Notes: a model not told the origin generated them from the letters alone. A stretch of DNA of 64,000 nucleotides from a bacterium (GCA_035691305.1 DASSJF010000027.1:16670-80669), one strand, 5' to 3'; shown: positions 34,723-43,597, numbered from the stretch's first letter. Translations and numbers: made by a program.

Positions 34723-34890
34723 CAGCGTGAAGCTCTCCGATGTTTCATTGACTGTGTCGAACAACGGTTCCTTCAGTGTGTGCACCGCGACACGCTGCTC
34801 CACGCGGTGGAATTTATCGAGGCCGCGGCGCGCTCGCCCGAGGCCGAAGGGGCGGTGGCGCTTACCGCGGCTGCGGGGAGGCCGACATGA
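34723..34890 (+). pseudogene. C-terminal remnant of a Gfo/Idh/MocA oxidoreductase
   Basis: A 55-codon frame without an ATG, opened by a stop at 34720-34722. CFIDCVEQRFLQCVHRD...LLHAVEFIEAAARSPEAEGAVAL matches the last ~45 residues of Gfo/Idh/MocA dehydrogenases. Its TGA overlaps the ATG of the SDR gene (ATGA), a junction that would normally couple two intact genes. The catalytic and NAD-binding parts are gone. Confidence 0.55.
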
Positions 34891-35633
34891 GCACCTTGAA
34901 CGGCCGGCACGCCGTCGTCACCGGTGCGGCGCGCGGCATCGGATTGGCGATTGCGAAACGCCTCGCCGGGGCGGGGGCGACGGTCTCGATCTGGGACGTC
35001 GACGGAGCGCAGGCCGAGCGCGCCGTCGCGCAGCTGCGGGAAGCCGACCGCGTCGATGCGCTGGCGGTCGACGTCGCGGACGCGTCGTCGGTCGCGGCGG
35101 CGGCGCGCGCAACGCTCCGCCGCCGCGGCGGGGTAGACGTACTCGTCAACAACGCCGGTATCGCGGGACCGAACGCGAAGACCTGGGAGTATCCGCCCGA
35201 TGCGTGGCAGCGCGTTCTCGCCATCGACCTCACCGGCGTCTTCCTGTGCTGCCGGGCGCTCGTCCCTTCGATGGTGGAGCGTAAGTACGGGCGCGTCGTC
35301 AACATCGCCTCGATCGCCGGCAAGGAAGGCAACCCGAACGCGTCCGCGTACAGCAGCGCGAAGGCCGGCGTGATCGCGCTCACCAAGTCGCTCGGCAAGG
35401 AGCTCGCCGGCACCGGCGTCCTCGTCAACTGCGTAACGCCGGCCGCGGTGGAGACCGACATCTTCGCGCAGATGACGCGCGAGCACATCGAGTTCATGCG
35501 GTCCAAGATTCCGATGGGCCGTTTCGGCACGGTCGATGAGGTGGCCGCGCTCGTCGCGTGGCTGGCCTCCGAGGACTGCTCGTTTTCGACGGGCGCGGTC
35601 TTCGATATCTCCGGGGGCCGGGCGACCTACTGA
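34887..35633 (+). CDS. Short-chain dehydrogenase/reductase (3-oxoacyl-ACP-reductase-like)
   Basis: 248 aa classical SDR: TGAARGIGLAIA cofactor loop, Asp in IWDVDG (NAD preference likely), LVNNAGIAG, NIASIAGKEGN, YSSAK catalytic pair (about residue 154) and the C-terminal SFSTGAVFDISGGRATY. Probably a sugar or polyol dehydrogenase given the Gfo/Idh remnant fused just upstream. Substrate unknown. Confidence 0.94.
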   Translation: MSTLNGRHAVVTGAARGIGLAIAKRLAGAGATVSIWDVDGAQAERAVAQLREADRVDALAVDVADASSVAAAARATLRRRGGVDVLVNNAGIAGPNAKTWEYPPDAWQRVLAIDLTGVFLCCRALVPSMVERKYGRVVNIASIAGKEGNPNASAYSSAKAGVIALTKSLGKELAGTGVLVNCVTPAAVETDIFAQMTREHIEFMRSKIPMGRFGTVDEVAALVAWLASEDCSFSTGAVFDISGGRATY

Positions 35634-35660
35634 GGCGCGGACCCTACCGGCGCGGGGCGC

Positions 35661-36830
35661 CTACTGGAGCGACGCCAGGTCGTCCGTGAACGGAAAGCTG
35701 CCCGGCTCGTAGGCGCACAGGGGATCGTCGCCGGTCGGATCGCCGGTCGCGGCGAAGGCGCGCGATCGCGATCCGCCGCAGAGCTCGCGGAACTCGCAAT
35801 GCGCGCACCGGCCGTGCCACGAGGCGGGGTCGCGGAGCGCCCGCAGCAGCGGACTCTCGCGGTAGATCTCTCCCAACGGCCGCCGGCGAATGTTGCCCGC
35901 GGGCAGCGGCAGAAACCCGCTCGCGTGCACGCTGCCGGTATGCGACACAAAGACGAAGCCGCGGCCCGCGTTCACGTCCATCGGCGTGCGCCGCCGCCCG
36001 GAGCCGGCCGGCCACGGCCCGAGGGTGGTCCGCAGCGCATGGTACAGCGGCCCAAACGTCAGCGCCGACTCTGGGAGGAGGCCGCGCCGCTCGAGGATCG
36101 CCCGCTGGACGACGACGCGCTTGAAATGGTGTCCTTCCGTCGTCTTCACCGGCATCGCTTCGCCCACGTCGTAGAGGAACTCCAGCACGTCCTCGCACTC
36201 CGCCGACGTAATCTGCGGGTGCCACTGCCCCCGTCCGACCTGCACCAGGAAGAAAACGCTCCACGACATCGCGCCGCGCTCGCGCACGAGCCGCGCGAGG
36301 CCCGGCAGCGCCATGACGTTCGTACCGGTCACCGTCGTGTTGATCTGCACCTTGAGTCCGTACCGAAGCGCGCCATCCCAGGCGTCGAGTGTGCGCTCGA
36401 AGACGCCCGACACGCCGCGAAAGGCGTCGTGGGTCGCGCGCGTGTCGCCGTCCAGGCTGAGCGACATGGCCACCGCCCCGGCCGCCCGCACGTCCGCGAT
36501 CACCTGGCTTGTGAGCAGCGGCGTCGCCGAGGGCGAGAAGCCGACCGGCAGCCGTCGCGCGGTCGCGTATTCGATGAGGCTCAGCAGATCCGGGCGTTTG
36601 ATCGGATCGCCGCCTGTCAGGATGAACAGCGGCGGCGGCGCGCCGAAGGCCGCCACCTGGTCGATGAGGGCCCTCGCTTCGACGGTGGTGAGCTGGTCCC
36701 GGTGCGGCAGCGGCGCCGCCTCCGCACGGCAGTGCTGGCAGGCCAGGTCGCACGCCCGGGTCGTCTCCCAGATCACCATGAACGGACGCTGCGCGACGTC
36801 GATCGCCGGACGGCGGACGGTGGGGTGCAC
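35661..36830 (-). CDS. Radical SAM/SPASM protein (TIGR04053-like)
   Basis: 389 aa. The SAM cluster ligands are CDLACQHC at about residue 27, followed by LTGGDPIKR and SLDGDT. The C-terminal SPASM part has Cys in RCAHCEFRELCGGSRSRAFA and CAYEP. AhbD/NirJ-type heme enzymes and TIGR04053 proteins look similar; the latter fits best. It probably installs a radical modification in heme or a small peptide. 45 nt from the cupredoxin gene but not overlapping. Confidence 0.88.
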   Translation of the reverse strand: MHPTVRRPAIDVAQRPFMVIWETTRACDLACQHCRAEAAPLPHRDQLTTVEARALIDQVAAFGAPPPLFILTGGDPIKRPDLLSLIEYATARRLPVGFSPSATPLLTSQVIADVRAAGAVAMSLSLDGDTRATHDAFRGVSGVFERTLDAWDGALRYGLKVQINTTVTGTNVMALPGLARLVRERGAMSWSVFFLVQVGRGQWHPQITSAECEDVLEFLYDVGEAMPVKTTEGHHFKRVVVQRAILERRGLLPESALTFGPLYHALRTTLGPWPAGSGRRRTPMDVNAGRGFVFVSHTGSVHASGFLPLPAGNIRRRPLGEIYRESPLLRALRDPASWHGRCAHCEFRELCGGSRSRAFAATGDPTGDDPLCAYEPGSFPFTDDLASLQ

Positions 36831-36875
36831 GGCCCTACGCTACCACGGGATCCGGCGTCGCCGCATCATTCGGAT

Positions 36876-37247
36876 TCACTTGACATCGATCGTGATGACC
36901 ATCCCCAGCTCTTTGTGGCCGGGAACCATGCAGTAGCCCTGATAGGTACCTTTCTTCAGCACGAGCGGGGACTTACCGGCCGGCGGGATCGTGACCGTCG
37001 CGCCGGGCTTGATCAACCCGCTGTTCACGCCGAGGGCGTCGATCATGAAGTCGTGCTCGATCGTGCCGGAGTTCGTCAGGACGAACCGCGCCGGACCCGC
37101 CGCCACGGTGACGGTCTTCGGCGTGAACGCAAACTCCTTCTGGGCGATCTTGATCGTCGTCACTTGAGCGGCGGAGGCCGCTCCGACGGCGGCGAGCGCC
37201 CCGACAACGATTGCTGCCGTCAACATCTGCCTCACCCTGCGTTTCAT
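36876..37247 (-). CDS. Secreted cupredoxin
   Basis: 123 aa. Signal peptide to about residue 26 (AAIVVGALAAVGAASA). Type 1 copper ligands: His in TIEHDF and Cys, His, Met in YCMVPGHKELGM. It should carry single electrons in the periplasm; the adjacent NirK is a plausible acceptor. Transcribed after nirK with 37 nt between. Confidence 0.92.
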   Translation of the reverse strand: MKRRVRQMLTAAIVVGALAAVGAASAAQVTTIKIAQKEFAFTPKTVTVAAGPARFVLTNSGTIEHDFMIDALGVNSGLIKPGATVTIPPAGKSPLVLKKGTYQGYCMVPGHKELGMVITIDVK

Positions 37248-37284
37248 GAGCGTGTCCCCCCGGTGCGTGTTGTTGTCGTGCCCG

Positions 37285-38241
37285 CTACTTCACGACCTTG
37301 ATGACTCCCACCGCGCCCTTGCCCGTGTACGCGAACGAGTGTGTGACGAACGGGTACAGCCCCGGCTGGTCGATCGTCAACTCGAACATCGCCCCGCCAC
37401 CCGGCGGAATCGCGTACGTCTGCACGCCGTGTAGGACGTTCTCCGGATTGCCGTCGGCGTAGACCTTGTCGAAGATCCAGCCGATCACGTGGAACGCGGA
37501 GAACAGGGTCGGGCCCGCGTTCAGGACGTAGAGGCGGATGCGCTGGCCCGCCTTCACGGTCAGCGGGTGCGCCTGATACTGGTCCGCCACACCGTTCCAC
37601 ACCACGTAGTCGGGCTTGACGTCGAGGACCTTCTGCGCGTCCGGCAGATACGTGTTATTGGGCCCCTGCCTGACGTAGAACTCGCTTTCGACGAGCCCGA
37701 ATTCTTTGGCCGGGGGCAGCGGCGTCTTCGGGTCCACGATGATGGCGCCGTACATGCCGCTGCTGATGTGCATGAACGCCGGGGGCGTGCCGCAGTGGAA
37801 CATGAACACGCCCGGGTCCTTGGCCATGAAGGTGAAGTTGAGCGTCTTGCCCGGGGCCACCGGCTGATACCAGACGTTCCACGGAGTCGTCGCCGCGTGG
37901 AAGTCGATCGAGTGCGCGAGCGGCGTCTTGTTCACGAACGCCACGTGCACCTCGTCGCCCTGCCGGACGTGGATCAGCGGCGCGGGCACCGACCCGTTGA
38001 AGGTCCACAGCGGCACCTTCACGCCCGGGGCGATCTCCTGGACGCTGTCCTGCGCAACGATCTTGACCTCCTTGACGTGCGCGGCCCCGACCGGCGGCAG
38101 CGCGGCATTGTAGGAGCCGCTTTCGCCGTTCTGCGCCGAGGCCGTTTGGGCGCCCGGCGCCGCGAGCAGCGCGACGAGCGCCACCACTGCCGCGAACGGA
38201 GCAACCGAACGGATCACCCGGTTGAGCACAGGACTCTGCAT
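37285..38241 (-). CDS. nirK: Copper nitrite reductase (NirK-type two-domain multicopper oxidase)
   Basis: 318 aa. Signal peptide residues 1-38. Type 1 site: His in LAHSID, Cys in MFHCGTPP, His and Met in FMHISSGM. Type 2 site: His in DFHAATTP, His of FHCG and His in FVTHSFAYTG; the catalytic Asp (IDFH) and the His of FHVIGW are also kept. It reduces nitrite to NO in the periplasm. Slightly shorter than typical NirK; a related oxidase is possible. GGGAGGGAG precedes the ATG. Follows the Rrf2 gene by 26 nt. Confidence 0.88.
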   Translation of the reverse strand: MQSPVLNRVIRSVAPFAAVVALVALLAAPGAQTASAQNGESGSYNAALPPVGAAHVKEVKIVAQDSVQEIAPGVKVPLWTFNGSVPAPLIHVRQGDEVHVAFVNKTPLAHSIDFHAATTPWNVWYQPVAPGKTLNFTFMAKDPGVFMFHCGTPPAFMHISSGMYGAIIVDPKTPLPPAKEFGLVESEFYVRQGPNNTYLPDAQKVLDVKPDYVVWNGVADQYQAHPLTVKAGQRIRLYVLNAGPTLFSAFHVIGWIFDKVYADGNPENVLHGVQTYAIPPGGGAMFELTIDQPGLYPFVTHSFAYTGKGAVGVIKVVK

Positions 38242-38267
38242 CGATCTCCCTCCCTTTGCGAAGTCGT

Positions 38268-38714
38268 TCATGCTGACGGGACCGCGACCGGCGAAACCTC
38301 GGCGTGCGAAGCCCGGTCCTCTGCGCAGTCGGCCAAGGTCATCTTCGACGCTAGATCCCTCGCCTGCGGCCGGATCGCCTTCCACGTTTCGTGCAGCGCG
38401 CAGGGCCGCTCTTCGGAGCACGATTTGCTCCAAAATACGCAGTGCGTGAACAGATCGGGCCCTTCGATGCCCTCCAAAATCTCTCGCACGCTAATCTCCC
38501 GCGCGCTCCTGGCGAGTTGGTATCCCCGTCGGCGTCCCCGATACGAGCGGAGGATACCGTGCCGCGCCAGCCTGCTGAACGTCTTCGCGAGAAACATCGC
38601 GGGCAGCGCCTCCGCGGCGGCGATGGCCTTGACGGCCATCACGGTGCCGGCGCGCTGCCGGGCGAGATAGACTAGGCCGACCAGTCCGTACTCGCTCTCG
38701 CGACTGAGCTTCAT
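38268..38714 (-). CDS. Rrf2-family regulator with IscR/NsrR-type cysteines
   Basis: 148 aa. N-terminal winged helix (MKLSRESEYGLVGLVYLA) and Cys92, Cys99, Cys105 (HCVFWSKSCSEERPCAL), spacing close to IscR and NsrR. It likely binds an Fe-S cluster and senses NO or redox state, controlling the nirK gene behind it and the divergent molybdoenzyme. An inverted repeat in the shared promoter is a candidate operator. Confidence 0.9.
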   Translation of the reverse strand: MKLSRESEYGLVGLVYLARQRAGTVMAVKAIAAAEALPAMFLAKTFSRLARHGILRSYRGRRRGYQLARSAREISVREILEGIEGPDLFTHCVFWSKSCSEERPCALHETWKAIRPQARDLASKMTLADCAEDRASHAEVSPVAVPSA

Positions 38715-38801
38715 CGCGCGCTCCTGTTTAGCGGGCCAAATGGACCTTTACAGTCCGATATCTGAATACCAGACGCCGGGGGCGGGCGCATCGGAGCAGT
38801 G

Positions 38802-38818
38802 CCCTATCTTGGATAGGG
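38802..38818. promoter_or_regulatory. Inverted repeat, candidate Rrf2 operator
   Basis: CCCTATC-TTG-GATAGGG, a perfect 7-bp dyad with a 3-nt centre, between the divergent Rrf2 gene and the cytochrome b-molybdopterin gene. Dyads of this type are typical Rrf2 targets. Confidence 0.5.
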
Positions 38819-38919
38819 TCTTTGCACTATTTTGCCGCCGCGGCGTATTTGACTGTCCGCGGGAGCCGTACCACCATGGAACAGGAGCAAAACAACAGCA
38901 CTCGCATGAGGTACCCGCC

Positions 38920-40635
38920 ATGGCCCTAACCGTCGAGGAGCGCCCCGTCGCCGGACACGTACGTGGGTTCGCGGAGGGCGCCAGCCCGACCGTACGGATG
39001 GGCTTCGGATCTCTTCGGATCGGGAGCCGCTTCTACCCCGTCCGGGTCTTCGCGGTACCCCTCCTGCTCGCGGGCGCGGCCGCCGTCCTCACCGCCCGGT
39101 GGGCCGTCACCACGCCGTGGTGGGCGGCGTTTGCCGCGGCATATCCCGCCGTAACGCCCGAGCCGGGCATCCCCACCGGCTATACGGCCTGGGTGAGGTG
39201 GCTGCACTACCTTAGCTTTCTCGTGATGACGATCCTCGCGCGGAGCGGCGTGCAGATTCTCGCCGATCATCCGAGGCTCTACTGGACGATTCACTCGACC
39301 CCGAATCGTGAGTGGATCCGCTTTCGGGGGCCGGTGCCGCAGAACCGAATTTGGACCGCCAAGGACGATTCCGTCTACCTGCCGGGAGCGATCGGTCTAC
39401 CGGGCGGACGCCACGTCATCGGACTCGCCCGTATCTGGCACTTCTTCGGCGTGCTCTCCTGGGTTCTCGTGGGAGTCGTCTTCTACGCGGCGCTGTTGAC
39501 GACGGATCAGTGGCGGCGGCTGGTCCCGGATTCGTGGACCGTCTTTCCCCGGGCCCTGACGACCCTCGTCGCGTACGCGAGCCTGCACGTGCCGCCGGGC
39601 GACGGCGGGGTGTTCGACAACGCTCTGCAGCAGCTCGCGTACAGTGCCACGGTCTTCGTCGCGGCCCCTCTCTCGATCCTCACCGGTCTCGCCATGTCGC
39701 CGGCGCTGGTCAACACCCATCCGTTCTTCCAGCGGATCTTCGGCAACCGGCAGGCGGCGCGGTCGATCCATTTCCTCCTCGGCACCTACTATCTGATGTT
39801 CTTCGTCGTGCACATCACGATGGTGGCGATCACCAACCTCCGCGGGAACATGAACCGGATGTTCGCCGGGATCGACAGCGGTGCCGCCTGGACGGGCGTG
39901 GCCATCGGAACCCTCGGCATTCTGGCCGTGATCGCGTTCAACGTCTTCGCGAACCGCGTCTCGTGGCGCGCGCCCCGCGCCCTCCAGCACCTCTACCAGC
40001 GCACGGTTCTACCCGTGATGGGCGCCGCGCTCGACCGCTTCAACCCCGGCGCCGAGTACGGGCCGGGCGACATTTCGCCGTACCTGTGGCCGAACGGCCG
40101 GCTGCCCGCGTCGGCGGAGTACGCGCGGCTGCGCGACGGCGGCTTCCGGGACTATCGGCTGCGAGTGTCCGGCGAGGTCGAGCGGCCGGTCGAACTGTCC
40201 CTCGCGGAGATCCGGGCGCTGCCGAAGCACGAACAGATCACGCTGCTGCACTGCGTTCAGGGATGGTCGGGGATCGCCGCCTGGGGCGGGCTCCAGCTGT
40301 CGGCGTTGATGGATATCGTCAAACCTCGATCCGCCGCGCGATATGCGGTCTTCTACTCCTTCGGGGAAGGCGGTGGCGGGGGTCCGTACTACGACGTGCA
40401 CGAGATCCACGAACTCCACCATCCGAATGCCATCCTGGCGTACGAAATGAATGGGGCGCCGCTGCCCGTCGTCCACGGGGCGCCGCTGCGCCTTCGCAAC
40501 GAGCGGCAGCTGGGGTTCAAAATGGTGAAGTGGGTCCAGGCGATCGAGTTCGTCGCCGACTACCGTACGATCGGGGCGGGCGAAGGCGGCTACAACGAAG
40601 ACCACGAGTATTTCGGCAACAAGGCCGAGATCTGA
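38920..40635 (+). CDS. Fusion of a cytochrome b-type membrane domain and a sulfite-oxidase-like molybdopterin domain
   Basis: 571 aa. Residues ~40-370 hold about six membrane segments with His candidates in WLHYLSF, WHFFGVLSW and HFLLGTYYLMFFVVHITMV, like a thiosulfate-reductase/b561 cytochrome. Residues ~390-560 are an Oxidored_molyb domain (LRVSGEVERPVELSLAEIRALP, catalytic Cys in LLHCVQGWSGIAAW, VKWVQAIEFV). The Mo site and the quinone-linked cytochrome are thus in one chain, with the Mo site possibly periplasmic. ATG 38920 chosen; the 60 residues upstream are not family-like. MsrPQ is the closest known two-part analogue. Confidence 0.88.
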   Translation: MALTVEERPVAGHVRGFAEGASPTVRMGFGSLRIGSRFYPVRVFAVPLLLAGAAAVLTARWAVTTPWWAAFAAAYPAVTPEPGIPTGYTAWVRWLHYLSFLVMTILARSGVQILADHPRLYWTIHSTPNREWIRFRGPVPQNRIWTAKDDSVYLPGAIGLPGGRHVIGLARIWHFFGVLSWVLVGVVFYAALLTTDQWRRLVPDSWTVFPRALTTLVAYASLHVPPGDGGVFDNALQQLAYSATVFVAAPLSILTGLAMSPALVNTHPFFQRIFGNRQAARSIHFLLGTYYLMFFVVHITMVAITNLRGNMNRMFAGIDSGAAWTGVAIGTLGILAVIAFNVFANRVSWRAPRALQHLYQRTVLPVMGAALDRFNPGAEYGPGDISPYLWPNGRLPASAEYARLRDGGFRDYRLRVSGEVERPVELSLAEIRALPKHEQITLLHCVQGWSGIAAWGGLQLSALMDIVKPRSAARYAVFYSFGEGGGGGPYYDVHEIHELHHPNAILAYEMNGAPLPVVHGAPLRLRNERQLGFKMVKWVQAIEFVADYRTIGAGEGGYNEDHEYFGNKAEI

Positions 40636-40647
40636 TCCTCCACTCCG

Positions 40648-41937
40648 TCACGCCGCGGCGGACGGCGGCTGCTGCACCGGATGCCCGCCTGCGACCGGCA
40701 CGCCAACGGCGCCGTCCGCCAGCGGCGCGGCATCCCAATCAGCCGGCCGCCATCCCGTCAGGACCGCGGGCGGCAGCGCCGCGCGCAGCGCCCTCCAACC
40801 GCCGGCCTGCGCGAGATGCCGCGCGGTGACCAGGTCCTTCGCGATGGAGAGGCCGCGCCCGGCGGTCCGGACCGCGCCGACCTCCACGAGCCCATAGCCT
40901 GGACCCAAGCCGAGCGCGTACACGTTGCGACTCGGATGGTGCGCGATGATCTTCCCGCCGTCCAATCGCGCGGCCACGTTGCGCGCGGCGGTCGCCGCCT
41001 GAAGTTCGGCCCGATGCGCCGACGGCTCCGCTTCGCCGCTCCCTTCGCCTGCGCGGTACGCGCAGTCGCCGATCGCGAACACGCCGGGATACCGCTTCAC
41101 TTCGAGTGCCCCGGTGACGGGGATTCGGCCGGTGGCGTCGGACAGTCCCGACGCCGCTGCCACAAGCGGCGCCTCGATGCCGCCGCCCGCCCAGACGATC
41201 GTGCCGGCGTCGAGCGATCCCCCGCCGTCGAGATCGACGCGTCTGCCGTCGACGCGAACGGCCGAGTATCCGGCAAGCACCTCCACGCCGAGCGCGGACA
41301 GCCTGGACGCTGCGACGTCGCCTGCCCAACGGCTGAGGCGCGGCAGCAGCCGGTGCCGCCGGTGCACCAGGATGACGGGCGGTCGAGCGTGCGGATCGTA
41401 GAGGCGCCCGAGGCGCGCCTGCAGTTCGGCGGCAACCTCTACGCCGACGAAACCGCCGCCGATGACGACCACGCGTCCGTCCACCGCCCGCCCCTCGCGC
41501 GCTGCGCCGGCGATAAACTGCACGCGGCGGCGAAGGCCGCAGGCCGCATCAACCTGCCAGACCGGCAGCACGGCGGTCGGATCGTCGGCGAGGCCCTCCG
41601 GCAGGTGCGGACGGCCGCCGAACGCGAGCACCAACGCGTCGGCGTCGAGTGCACCGCCGCCCCAAACCACCCGGCGCGCCGCAGGATCGACGACCTCCAC
41701 GTCGTGCGTCAGGACGCGCACGCGCGTACCGGAGAGCAGCGCCTCGATCGACAGGTGCACCGCGCAGGGGATCCGACCGCCGATCGCCTGTGGCAGCCGC
41801 GGCCGAAGCGTGTGGAAAGGCGCCCGGTCGACCAGCACGACCTCGACCGGATGCCGCCACGTGCGCCGATCGAGCAACCGGGCCACGCGCAGGCCGGAGT
41901 AGCCGCCCCCGACGACGATGACCCGGCGCGCGTTCAC
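40648..41937 (-). CDS. NDH-2-type FAD/NAD(P) oxidoreductase
   Basis: 429 aa from a GTG. FAD motif VIVVGGGYSGLRVARLL, second dinucleotide motif VVVIGGGFVGVEVAAELQ (about residue 160), and FAIGDCAYRA near residue 300. It has a C-terminal region (WRALRAALPPAVLTGW) that may associate with the membrane. NDH-2 proteins oxidise NADH and reduce quinone. Its GTG overlaps the TGA of the small DUF542-like gene. Confidence 0.91.
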   Translation of the reverse strand: MNARRVIVVGGGYSGLRVARLLDRRTWRHPVEVVLVDRAPFHTLRPRLPQAIGGRIPCAVHLSIEALLSGTRVRVLTHDVEVVDPAARRVVWGGGALDADALVLAFGGRPHLPEGLADDPTAVLPVWQVDAACGLRRRVQFIAGAAREGRAVDGRVVVIGGGFVGVEVAAELQARLGRLYDPHARPPVILVHRRHRLLPRLSRWAGDVAASRLSALGVEVLAGYSAVRVDGRRVDLDGGGSLDAGTIVWAGGGIEAPLVAAASGLSDATGRIPVTGALEVKRYPGVFAIGDCAYRAGEGSGEAEPSAHRAELQAATAARNVAARLDGGKIIAHHPSRNVYALGLGPGYGLVEVGAVRTAGRGLSIAKDLVTARHLAQAGGWRALRAALPPAVLTGWRPADWDAAPLADGAVGVPVAGGHPVQQPPSAAA

Positions 41938-42182
41938 CGGTCCGCCTGCCCGACCGCGGCCGGGCCGCTCGTCTCGGCCGCGATCACCCGGTTCAACTCC
42001 CGGATGAGCCCGTCCACGTCGGTCACGTGGCACCAGTCCTCCGCATCGTCCAGCGTATTGAGGTCGTACATCCCGGTGCACCGCGCGAGAGGATCGATTC
42101 CGTGCTCGATGAACAGCTCGCGCGCAGCCTTGCAGCTCGTCACCGCGTCCTTGACGGTCGTGCTCCGCGTAATCGTGATCAT
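41934..42182 (-). CDS. ScdA/DUF542- or DUF1858-like small protein
   Basis: 82 aa. TTVKDAVTSCKAARELFIEHGIDP...GMYDLNTL matches the ~60-residue domain at the N-terminus of ScdA/RIC di-iron repair proteins and DUF1858. One Cys (ARCTG) replaces the usual CC pair. May bind metal or help Fe-S repair. GAGGAGG precedes its ATG. Transcribed from a promoter next to a TTG-N8-CAA box. Confidence 0.8.
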   Translation of the reverse strand: MITITRSTTVKDAVTSCKAARELFIEHGIDPLARCTGMYDLNTLDDAEDWCHVTDVDGLIRELNRVIAAETSGPAAVGQADR

Positions 42183-42255
42183 AATCGGCCTCCTCGCCGC
42201 CGGCGGCCCGTCCCCCGGCTCTGACGTCAGTAAACACCGTCCCTCGACCGGCGTC

Positions 42256-42271
42256 TTTGCGCCGGAACAAA
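42256..42271 (+). promoter_or_regulatory. Crp/Fnr-type box 1
   Basis: TTTGCGCCGGAACAAA, a TTG-N8-CAA dyad, between divergent genes at 42182 and 42411. On the minus side a TTTACT at 42229-42234 places a start 41.5 nt from the box centre. Confidence 0.65.
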
Positions 42272-42410
42272 CCGCCTGTGCGCCGCCCCCGGCGTCACTA
42301 GGGCGGGGAAATCGTCGGAACCGTTTCGAACATACACCGGTGAGATGGAAGACGAGGGACGCCGCCGGAAAAGGCGGCCCCCCGATCAACGCCGACACGG
42401 AGGACGAAGG

Positions 42411-43136
42411 ATGCAACGGGCACGCTTGACCAGTCTGGTGTTTCTACTCGGGGCGGCGGCCGCCTGCGGCATCGGCGCGTCCGCCGTCCGGGCCGCCGGA
42501 ACCACGGTGACGATCCCGGGAGACTCGTATCTTCCGCCGGCCGTCACGATCGACGTCGGGCAGACCGTCACATGGGTTAACAAAGACACGGACCCGCACG
42601 TCACCACGACCGTCCCGGACGCGCCGGCGTCGCTCACCCTTGTCCATCCGGCGGGCAAGTCGGCGTCGTACACCTTTTCCAAGGCCGGCATTTACCCGTA
42701 CTACTGCCTCGACCATGCGACCTTCAACACGACGCTGCGGCGGGTCGCAGCGCGCAAGGAAGCCGACCTATTCCCGATCGCGATGGAAGGCCTCGTGGTG
42801 GTCAAGGGACCCGGGCTCACGGGCAGGCCGACGGCGGCGGTGAAGATTTCCGGGGGCGCCTACGCGCCGTTCATCGCCGTCGTGCGGGCGGGCGGGAGGG
42901 TGACCTGGACGAACGACGACCACGCCGCGCACACGGCGGTCTTCGCCGGACGCGGCATGCCGAGGCTGTCGCTTGCCGCGGGCAAGAGCGCCTCCGCAAC
43001 GTTCGCCACCCCCGGCGTCTATCTGTTCTACGACGAGCGCTTCGCGACGTATGACGCGAAGATCGGGTTGGCGGGGGCGAAGAAGGGAGCGCCCCACTTC
43101 CCTATCGCCATGCAGGGCTTCGTGGTGGTGCTCTAA
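42411..43136 (+). CDS. Secreted protein with two cupredoxin domains, second lacking copper ligands
   Basis: 241 aa. Signal residues 1-29. Domain 1 (30-135) has His in DPHVTT and Cys/His in YYCLDHATFN. Domain 2 (150-241) has His in DDHAAHTAVF, but the Cys position reads FYDERFATYD and no Met follows, so it should not form a type 1 site. Possibly a structural or copper-binding domain. Promoter carries box 1. Confidence 0.88.
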   Translation: MQRARLTSLVFLLGAAAACGIGASAVRAAGTTVTIPGDSYLPPAVTIDVGQTVTWVNKDTDPHVTTTVPDAPASLTLVHPAGKSASYTFSKAGIYPYYCLDHATFNTTLRRVAARKEADLFPIAMEGLVVVKGPGLTGRPTAAVKISGGAYAPFIAVVRAGGRVTWTNDDHAAHTAVFAGRGMPRLSLAAGKSASATFATPGVYLFYDERFATYDAKIGLAGAKKGAPHFPIAMQGFVVVL

Positions 43137-43138
43137 CG

Positions 43139-43597
43139 GTGGCGGCGGCCCGGTGGCGGACCGCCGCCGGGGTGGCCGCGGCGCTGGTGCTTCTCGGGGT
43201 GCCGGCGCCGCCGGCGTCGACGGCCCCCGAGGACGAGGCCACGCCGCGCGCGGCCCTCACCCTCGTGCGTCAGGCGTTGGCGGCCCTGGAGGTCGGTCCA
43301 CCGGACCTCGGCGTGGCAACCGAGCGAACGATCAAAGCACTGCTGGCTCCGGACACGCGCGGGGTGGACATGCCGCGCCTGCGGGACGCCGCGCAGGCGC
43401 TCGGCGAGGAAGACGCGGCCGCAGCCGCGATGTACCTGATGCAGGCGCTGCGTCCGTCGGAGGCGGGACCGTCCGCCATCGATCGGGCCCTCCTTCTCCC
43501 GGTCGCGCGCCGCTTCGTCGCCTCGCCGGCCGCCTACGCGCTGCTGGCCGGCGCAGTCCTCCTGATCGCGGCCGGCGCCGCCGTCGTGCGCCGGTGA
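43139..43597 (+). CDS. Membrane-anchored secreted protein of unknown function
   Basis: 152 aa from a GTG 2 nt after the cupredoxin gene. An export signal (residues 8-28), a helical Ala-rich middle (LTLVRQALAALEVG, AAAAAMYLMQALRP) and one C-terminal membrane helix (PAAYALLAGAVLLIAAGAAVV). Not recognised. Its TGA overlaps the GTG of the cytochrome b gene, so it is probably an accessory of that complex. Confidence 0.65.
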   Translation: MAAARWRTAAGVAAALVLLGVPAPPASTAPEDEATPRAALTLVRQALAALEVGPPDLGVATERTIKALLAPDTRGVDMPRLRDAAQALGEEDAAAAAMYLMQALRPSEAGPSAIDRALLLPVARRFVASPAAYALLAGAVLLIAAGAAVVRR

